From assembly GCA_963775295.1 (NCBI GenBank), contig CAVZIK010000006.1:2976001-3040000 (forward strand): 64,000 bases of DNA. Direction: 5' to 3'. Made by a program: the position numbers and the translations under genes. The stretch's first letter is position 1. Each line of letters starts with the position of its first letter. The DNA is from JAMDEO01 sp963775295 (GTDB taxonomy: Bacteria > Actinomycetota > Thermoleophilia > RBG-16-64-13). The notes below the pieces were generated by a model. The model was not told the origin of the DNA. It made no database searches and worked only from the letters and a program-made list of their open reading frames with translations. This document shows, one piece after another, positions 59,325-64,000 of this stretch.

Positions 59325-60794
59325 CTACCGTTGCCCGCCCGGCGTTACAGCCGGCGTGGGAACCGACGCCCGCAGCGACAGGGCGGCCGCCACCACGGCG
59401 AACGCCGCAGCCACGAACATCGCAACTCGAAAACCGCTCGCGAAAGCATCCGCGTTCGCCAGGCTGGTCGTCTCGCCGAGCAGGATGATGCGTCCGCCCT
59501 CCGGGCCCAACCGAGAGGCAGCAATGGCCCCCAGGAGGGCGATGGAGACACCCTGTCCCGCGAAGCGCATCATGCTCAAGAAGCTCGAAGCGACACTCAG
59601 CTGAGACCGCTGCACCGACCCCATGACCGCCGACACGTTCGGCGCGCTGAAAAGGGCCATTCCCACGCCGATGGTACCCAGCGCCACGAGCACCCTGCCC
59701 ATCGAGCTCGGCAGAAGGGCCAACTGGAGCACGCCAGCAGCGACCAAGACCATTCCGGCGGAGGCGGGTAGGCGCGAGCCCACCCGGTCGGAGAGGCGCC
59801 CGGTAAAGGGCGACAAGATCGCCATCATTACAGGCTGAGCCAAGAGGATGAGACCGGCCTGCTGGGCGGAGCGACCCTGGACCACCTCCAGGAAGATAGC
59901 GGTGAGCGTGGCGCAGCCGAAGATGGCTATGTAGTCGGTGAACGTCGCTGAGTTGGCCGCCGCGAATACCCGATTCTTCCGGATGAGATCCAGGTCCAGC
60001 AAAGGATCTCGGACCCGGTCCTCCACCAGGACGAACCCCACGAGGAACACCGCTGCGAGAACCAGCAGCCCGATGGTGCGAGCGCTCGTCCAGCCCCAGA
60101 AAGGCGAGAAGGTGAGGGGCAAGAACAACGCCACCAAGGTGGCCGCCAGCAAGGCAGTTCCGGGAAGGTCGAAACGCGACCGGTCGGTGACCCGCCCCGC
60201 CTTTCCCTCCGCTCGAACCAGTCCCCAACCCCCGACGAGAGTCAGGATTGCGATGGGGACGTTTATGGCGAATATCCACCGCCAGCTGGCGTGACTGACA
60301 ATCACCCCACCCACCAACGGCCCCAGAGTGAGGCCGATGTAGGTCGCCATGATGTTCAGCCCGAACGCCCGGCCTCGAAGCTCGGGGGGGAATACCGCCG
60401 TTACCACGGCCGCCGAGGTGGCGAAGATGAAGGCGCCCCCGATCCCCTGGATACCGCGAGCCACGATCAGCAGAGTACCGTCCGGCGCGAGCGCGGCGCC
60501 GGCCGACGCCAGCCCGAATACCACGGTCCCCAGCAGATAGAAGCGGATGAGCCCGAGAGAATCGGCGAGGCGTCCGGCCGGTATGAGGAGCACGCTGGTC
60601 ACCAAGAGGTACGCGGCTTGGATCCAGAGCGCCTCCGTAAAGCTCAAGTGCAGGGGCGGCCCCATGGCCGGAAGCGCGACCGCCACGATGCTTGCGTCGA
60701 GCGGCACCATGAACGTCCCGACAGAAACTACGGCCAGCACCCACCAGCGGCGCCGCTGGAGTTCCGACTCTTCCTGGGCAGGTTGAGGATTCAT
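59325..60794 (-). CDS. MFS drug exporter, DHA2 (EmrB/QacA) family
   Basis: This transporter of about 489 residues has around 14 membrane helices. It contains the DHA2 motif FMVPLDASIVAVALPAMG in helix 1, LWIQAAYLLVTSVLLIPAG and the loop RLADSLGLIRFYL. The start is ATG 60794; an in-frame ATG at 60869 has no ribosome site and adds a leader not typical of the family. It is divergent from the stomatin gene. It resembles the exporter at 28.7 kb in type but is a separate paralogue. Confidence 0.9.
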   Translation of the reverse strand: MNPQPAQEESELQRRRWWVLAVVSVGTFMVPLDASIVAVALPAMGPPLHLSFTEALWIQAAYLLVTSVLLIPAGRLADSLGLIRFYLLGTVVFGLASAGAALAPDGTLLIVARGIQGIGGAFIFATSAAVVTAVFPPELRGRAFGLNIMATYIGLTLGPLVGGVIVSHASWRWIFAINVPIAILTLVGGWGLVRAEGKAGRVTDRSRFDLPGTALLAATLVALFLPLTFSPFWGWTSARTIGLLVLAAVFLVGFVLVEDRVRDPLLDLDLIRKNRVFAAANSATFTDYIAIFGCATLTAIFLEVVQGRSAQQAGLILLAQPVMMAILSPFTGRLSDRVGSRLPASAGMVLVAAGVLQLALLPSSMGRVLVALGTIGVGMALFSAPNVSAVMGSVQRSQLSVASSFLSMMRFAGQGVSIALLGAIAASRLGPEGGRIILLGETTSLANADAFASGFRVAMFVAAAFAVVAAALSLRASVPTPAVTPGGQR

Positions 60795-60896
60795 GAGGGA
60801 ACAATACCAGTTGAAGAGCGTTTGACGCCGTCCTTGGGAATCCCTAGCATGAAGGGTGTCGCTCGACATCTAGTCTTACATGGAGGCGGGGAGCAA

Positions 60897-61814
60897 ATGA
60901 CTACAGTGATAGTCGTTGTCGTAATAGTGGTCGTAATTCTATTGGTCTTGCTCTCGGGAGTGAGGATCGTACGGCCGACGAGTCGCGGGCTGGTGGAGCG
61001 CCTCGGGAAGTACAACCGGTATGCGAGCCCCGGCTTCCACCTGATAATTCCCGTCATCGAGCGGATGTTCAAGGTGGACATCCGGGAGATGCTTGTCGAA
61101 GCCCAGCCCCAGATGATCATCACCAACGACAATCTGAACGCTAGAGTGGACGCCCAGGTCTATCTCAAGGTCAAGGCCGACGAGGGCAACGTCAAGGCCT
61201 CCCAGTACAACGTGACCAACTACGAGAGTCAGATCGTCAACCTGGCCCGCACCACCCTGCGTAACATCATCGGTACTCTGACACTCAAGTCGGCCAACAG
61301 CGAGCGCGGCAAGATCAACGACGAACTGCGGAGCACACTCCTCCAGGAGACCGCCAACTGGGGCATCGAGATCCTCCGCACCGAGCTGAAAGAGATCGAT
61401 CCGCCCGAGGACGTCCAGGAGACCATGAACAAGGTGGTCAAAGCCGAGAACGAGAAGGTCGCGGCCATCGATTTCGCAACCGCCACCGAGACCCAAGCCG
61501 ACGGGATGCGCCGCGCGGCCATCAAGAAGGCGGAAGGCACCAAACAGGCCCGCATCCTGGAAGCGGAAGGCGAAGCATTTGCCATCCAACTGGTCAACGA
61601 AGCCGCGGACAAGTACTTCATCGGGAACGCACAGATTCTGCGGAAACTGGAAGCCGTGGAGAACTCCCTGATGCAGAACGCCAAGGTGATCGTGCCGGGC
61701 AACGCCGAACTCGTGAACGTGATCGGAGAGTTGGCCGGTATCGTTCCCGTTGCGGTGGGCAAATCCGTGGCGCCGCCTGCAAATGCTACTCCCGGCGGGC
61801 AAATGAGAAAGTAG
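60897..61814 (+). CDS. SPFH/stomatin-like membrane protein
   Basis: This 305-residue SPFH protein organises membrane protein complexes or protects membrane proteases. The ATG at 60897 has GGAGGCGGGGAG upstream. One N-terminal helix (VIVVVVIVVVILLVLL) is followed by the SPFH domain (VRPTSRGLVERLGKYNRYASPGFHL), then an Ala/Glu-rich coiled region (AATETQADGMRRAAIKKAEG) and a C-terminal linker. No partner NfeD gene is adjacent. Confidence 0.92.
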   Translation: MTTVIVVVVIVVVILLVLLSGVRIVRPTSRGLVERLGKYNRYASPGFHLIIPVIERMFKVDIREMLVEAQPQMIITNDNLNARVDAQVYLKVKADEGNVKASQYNVTNYESQIVNLARTTLRNIIGTLTLKSANSERGKINDELRSTLLQETANWGIEILRTELKEIDPPEDVQETMNKVVKAENEKVAAIDFATATETQADGMRRAAIKKAEGTKQARILEAEGEAFAIQLVNEAADKYFIGNAQILRKLEAVENSLMQNAKVIVPGNAELVNVIGELAGIVPVAVGKSVAPPANATPGGQMRK

Positions 61815-61880
61815 CGCGAGAGCCTTGCCGCGGCGAGACCGTGTCGCTTCGACCGCGGTAAGGCCCCGCAAGGGGCACGG

Positions 61881-63017
61881 TCAGGCCATGAGACGCACGA
61901 TGGCGGACACATCTTCCGGCGTGGGGTCGCGCGGATTCGTCGGGCGCTGGGCGCTATTCAGGGTTTCGCTCACGATGATCGGCATATGGCTTTCCTGGAA
62001 GCCCAAATCGCCAAGCCGCGCGGAGACGCCGATCTGCGTCAACAACGCCTCGAGCCGGGCAAAACCGTCATCCGGGAATCCCATGGCTTCGAATATGGCG
62101 TCAATCTTGGCTCCTGCTGCAGGGGCATTGTAGGCGAGCACAACCGGGAGCGCCATGCCCACAGCTTGGCCGTGGGCCATGTGATACAAGGCGCAGAGCG
62201 GCATGGCGAGGGCGTGGCACAAGCCCAATTTGGAGTTCATGCCGGCGGTCATGGCCATGGTGGCACCGATCTGCATCTTCTCGCGCAGGTCCACATTTCC
62301 GCCATCGTCGCAAGCGGCGGCAATATTGCGGCTAAGTAGGTCGATGGCTCGGAGGGCGAACAACTCCGTGGCAGGCCCGGCACCCTTCGAGATGTAGGAC
62401 TCCGTGGCATGTACAAGGGCATCTGTGCCGCTGCGAGCCGTTACGCTCGGCGGCATCGAAATGGTCATCAAAGGATCGGTCAGGGCGACGGTGGGGCAGA
62501 TCTTCTTGCTGATGACGAGGAATTTGGTCTGACGCGCCTCGTCGATAAGCACCACACCGTCCGAAATCTCGCTGCCGGTGCCGGAGGTAGTAGGAATCGT
62601 GACCACTTTTATCGACGGCACACCCGGCACCTTGTCGAAGCCTGCGTAGTCCCTGATGTGGCCCCCGAACGAACCGATCACGGCCAAACCCTTGGCCACA
62701 TCCAGCACGCTACCGCCGCCCACCGCCACGATGACATCGAATTTCTTCAGGTCCAGTTCGGCCACGAGGCTATCGAACAGATCGACCGTGGGCTCACGGT
62801 TCACTGCGTCGCAGATCACGTAATCGAGGCCAACCTCCCGCAGCGAATTGAGAACCGGCTCGACCACGCCCAGGGACAGCAGAAACTGATCGGTCAACAC
62901 CAACGGCGTGCGGCAGCCGAGCCGCCCCAGCATCGCACCGGTCAGGCTGGCCAGCCCGCGGGCATGGCGCCAACTGGAGGGAAAATCGAACACTCCGACG
63001 GAATCCAGATCATTCAT
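61881..63017 (-). CDS. Iron-containing alcohol dehydrogenase
   Basis: This 378-residue group III alcohol dehydrogenase uses NAD(P) and Fe(II) to interconvert alcohols and aldehydes. The nucleotide loop is GGGSVLDVAKG. Metal-ligand motifs are GLCHALAMPL (His) and YHMAHGQAVG (His); an upstream Asp is in the expected helix. It forms a pair with the 3-hydroxyisobutyrate-dehydrogenase-like gene 35 bases upstream on the same strand. Substrate (for example 1,3-diol, 4-hydroxybutyrate or lactaldehyde) is unknown. Confidence 0.9.
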   Translation of the reverse strand: MNDLDSVGVFDFPSSWRHARGLASLTGAMLGRLGCRTPLVLTDQFLLSLGVVEPVLNSLREVGLDYVICDAVNREPTVDLFDSLVAELDLKKFDVIVAVGGGSVLDVAKGLAVIGSFGGHIRDYAGFDKVPGVPSIKVVTIPTTSGTGSEISDGVVLIDEARQTKFLVISKKICPTVALTDPLMTISMPPSVTARSGTDALVHATESYISKGAGPATELFALRAIDLLSRNIAAACDDGGNVDLREKMQIGATMAMTAGMNSKLGLCHALAMPLCALYHMAHGQAVGMALPVVLAYNAPAAGAKIDAIFEAMGFPDDGFARLEALLTQIGVSARLGDLGFQESHMPIIVSETLNSAQRPTNPRDPTPEDVSAIVRLMA

Positions 63018-63052
63018 TTGAGATCTCCTCGTTTCAACCCGACACTATCCAA

Positions 63053-63976
63053 TCAAGACTGGCCCGAAGCAGGCGCAGAAGCGATGGTAACACCTGTCAT
63101 GTCCTCCACCCACCGGACCATTTCACTGATGCTGCTGCCCTTTTCCGCGTGCCGAGCGGCCGCTCGCCAGAGCTGTTGGCCCACGCCGCACAGAGGTGCG
63201 GGGATAGATTGGTCGCCAGCCAAGCCCATGGCGATACCGATGTCCTTAACCATCAACTCCAGCTTGAACGCATCATCGAACGCGCGGCTGGTTATCCGCT
63301 GCCGGATATGGGTTTGGCTGATCCAGGACATGCCGGTAGAGACATTCAGCACATCCGTCATGACCGCAGGATCCAGCCCCAGCTTTTTGCCGATGGCCAA
63401 TCCCTCGGCAGTGGCCATGAAGGTCATCGCCGTGATCAGGTTGTTGATGCATTTCATGCTGTGCCCGGCACCAATACCGCCTAGGTGGAACACCTGTTTG
63501 CCCATCACGTCGAACAGCGGCATGACCCGCTCCAGCGAAGCGGTCTCTCCCCCGGCCATGAAGACGAGTTCGCCGGTCTGGGCACCGATCTGCGCACCGG
63601 AAACCGGCGCGTCCACCATTGCCACGCCCGAGCCGGCCAGTGCATTCGCGGTTTCGATGGTCAGCCAGGGCTCGGAGGAGGACGTGTCCAACAGGAGGGC
63701 GCCTTCGGCGAAACCATGGATCAACCCGTCCTCGCCCAGCGCCACCTCGCGCACATATTTGCCCGAAGGCAGCATGGTCACCACGATGACTGATGCCCGG
63801 GCCACTTCGGCAGGCGATTGTGCCAGCTTGAGACCGGTGATGGTCGCGGCTGCCCTCTCAGCGGCGATGGGGTCCTTATCGTAGACGGTCAGAGAATAGC
63901 CCGCCCGCGACAGGTTCATGGCCATAGGTAGACCCATGACGCCCAGGCCGATAAATCCAATGGGAGGGTTGCTCAT
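63053..63976 (-). CDS. 3-hydroxyisobutyrate dehydrogenase / tartronate semialdehyde reductase family
   Basis: This 307-residue beta-hydroxyacid dehydrogenase has the N-terminal Rossmann motif GFIGLGVMGLPMAMNL (about 8-23), DAPVSGAQIGA (substrate-binding loop) and the catalytic Lys in HSMKCINNLITA. Members act on 3-hydroxyisobutyrate, tartronate semialdehyde or similar compounds. It lies upstream of the iron alcohol dehydrogenase and likely shares its operon. The right edge of the window is only 24 bases away, so more operon genes may follow. Confidence 0.9.
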   Translation of the reverse strand: MSNPPIGFIGLGVMGLPMAMNLSRAGYSLTVYDKDPIAAERAAATITGLKLAQSPAEVARASVIVVTMLPSGKYVREVALGEDGLIHGFAEGALLLDTSSSEPWLTIETANALAGSGVAMVDAPVSGAQIGAQTGELVFMAGGETASLERVMPLFDVMGKQVFHLGGIGAGHSMKCINNLITAMTFMATAEGLAIGKKLGLDPAVMTDVLNVSTGMSWISQTHIRQRITSRAFDDAFKLELMVKDIGIAMGLAGDQSIPAPLCGVGQQLWRAAARHAEKGSSISEMVRWVEDMTGVTIASAPASGQS

Positions 63977-64000
63977 CGAAGCGCTCCTTTACTCATTGCC

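Noticed and set aside
59317..60804. 5' extension of the FAD reductase frame
   Set aside because: It runs out-of-frame through the exporter gene and reads as His/Gly/Arg-rich noise.
60291..60896. 5' extension of the stomatin-like frame
   Set aside because: It is antisense to the DHA2 exporter and lacks coding character; the ribosome site at the downstream ATG decides the start.

Overview
The window is a high-GC bacterial chromosome segment, densely packed with genes on both strands. Three things suggest a deep-branching Actinomycetota-like, Gram-positive-type lineage, probably metabolically versatile or facultatively anaerobic: lipoproteins with Thr-rich linkers, a PadR/DUF1048/daunorubicin-type ABC operon, and a short GH3-type protein together with DHA2 exporters. 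This assignment is inference from gene content; no rRNA or marker phylogeny is available here. I saw no phage structural genes, no intact insertion sequence and no CRISPR array.

Layout. 1-9.3 kb: the C-terminal part of an SLH/L,D-transpeptidase wall enzyme, a PLP decarboxylase, a NuoF-like/GltD-like flavo-iron-sulfur fusion, a HIT hydrolase, an SQR-like flavoprotein behind a CsoR/CstR-type operator, and a DUF1385/MFS pair. 9.4-15.9 kb: two HD-GYP signalling proteins (one also a diguanylate cyclase) separated by 1.8 kb of degenerate sequence. 16-23.3 kb: a methyltransferase, a BioF/KBL-type PLP enzyme, alpha-glucan phosphorylase, a GH3-type protein and a small membrane protein. 23.4-25.6 kb: a compact queF-queC-queD-queE operon for 7-deazaguanine (queuosine precursor) synthesis. 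25.6-36.8 kb: UspA, DnaJ-like, lipoproteins, a DHA2 exporter, OsmC, a cytochrome b5-like protein, a PRC-barrel protein, tRNA-Glu(CTC) beside gltX, and a SanA-like protein. 36.9-45.4 kb: a Pif1-like helicase and then a six-gene operon (3-hydroxyacyl-CoA dehydrogenase, cupin, two Tm-1-like proteins, an atypical biotin carboxyltransferase, biotin carboxylase). 45.9-51 kb: an unknown protein, a decayed ABC exporter under PadR, and a hydrolase lipoprotein with its HTH partner. 51.2-53.4 kb: a nitroreductase segment bounded by a partial repeat of the tRNA-Phe 3' end, an ArsR regulator, and a tRNA group (Phe, Asp, Val, Glu). 53.5-64 kb: alanine racemase, malic enzyme, a CDP-alcohol phosphatidyltransferase, redox proteins and a second DHA2 exporter, a stomatin-like protein, and an alcohol dehydrogenase/3-hydroxyisobutyrate-dehydrogenase-type pair.

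How genes work together. The queF-C-D-E operon would supply preQ1. The 38.2-45.4 kb operon looks like a self-contained catabolic or CO2-fixing route: biotin carboxylase (39.5 kb) would charge the biotin domain of the carboxyltransferase (40.9 kb). That carboxyltransferase lacks the metal-binding lysine of pyruvate carboxylase, so its substrate is probably not simply pyruvate. The two Tm-1-like paralogues differ in their glycine-rich loop and may form a heteromer. I regard this operon as the best candidate for an undescribed system. Other unusual items are the copper/persulfide-type operator, an odd QueE cysteine spacing, a 24-residue membrane microprotein and several frameshifted genes.
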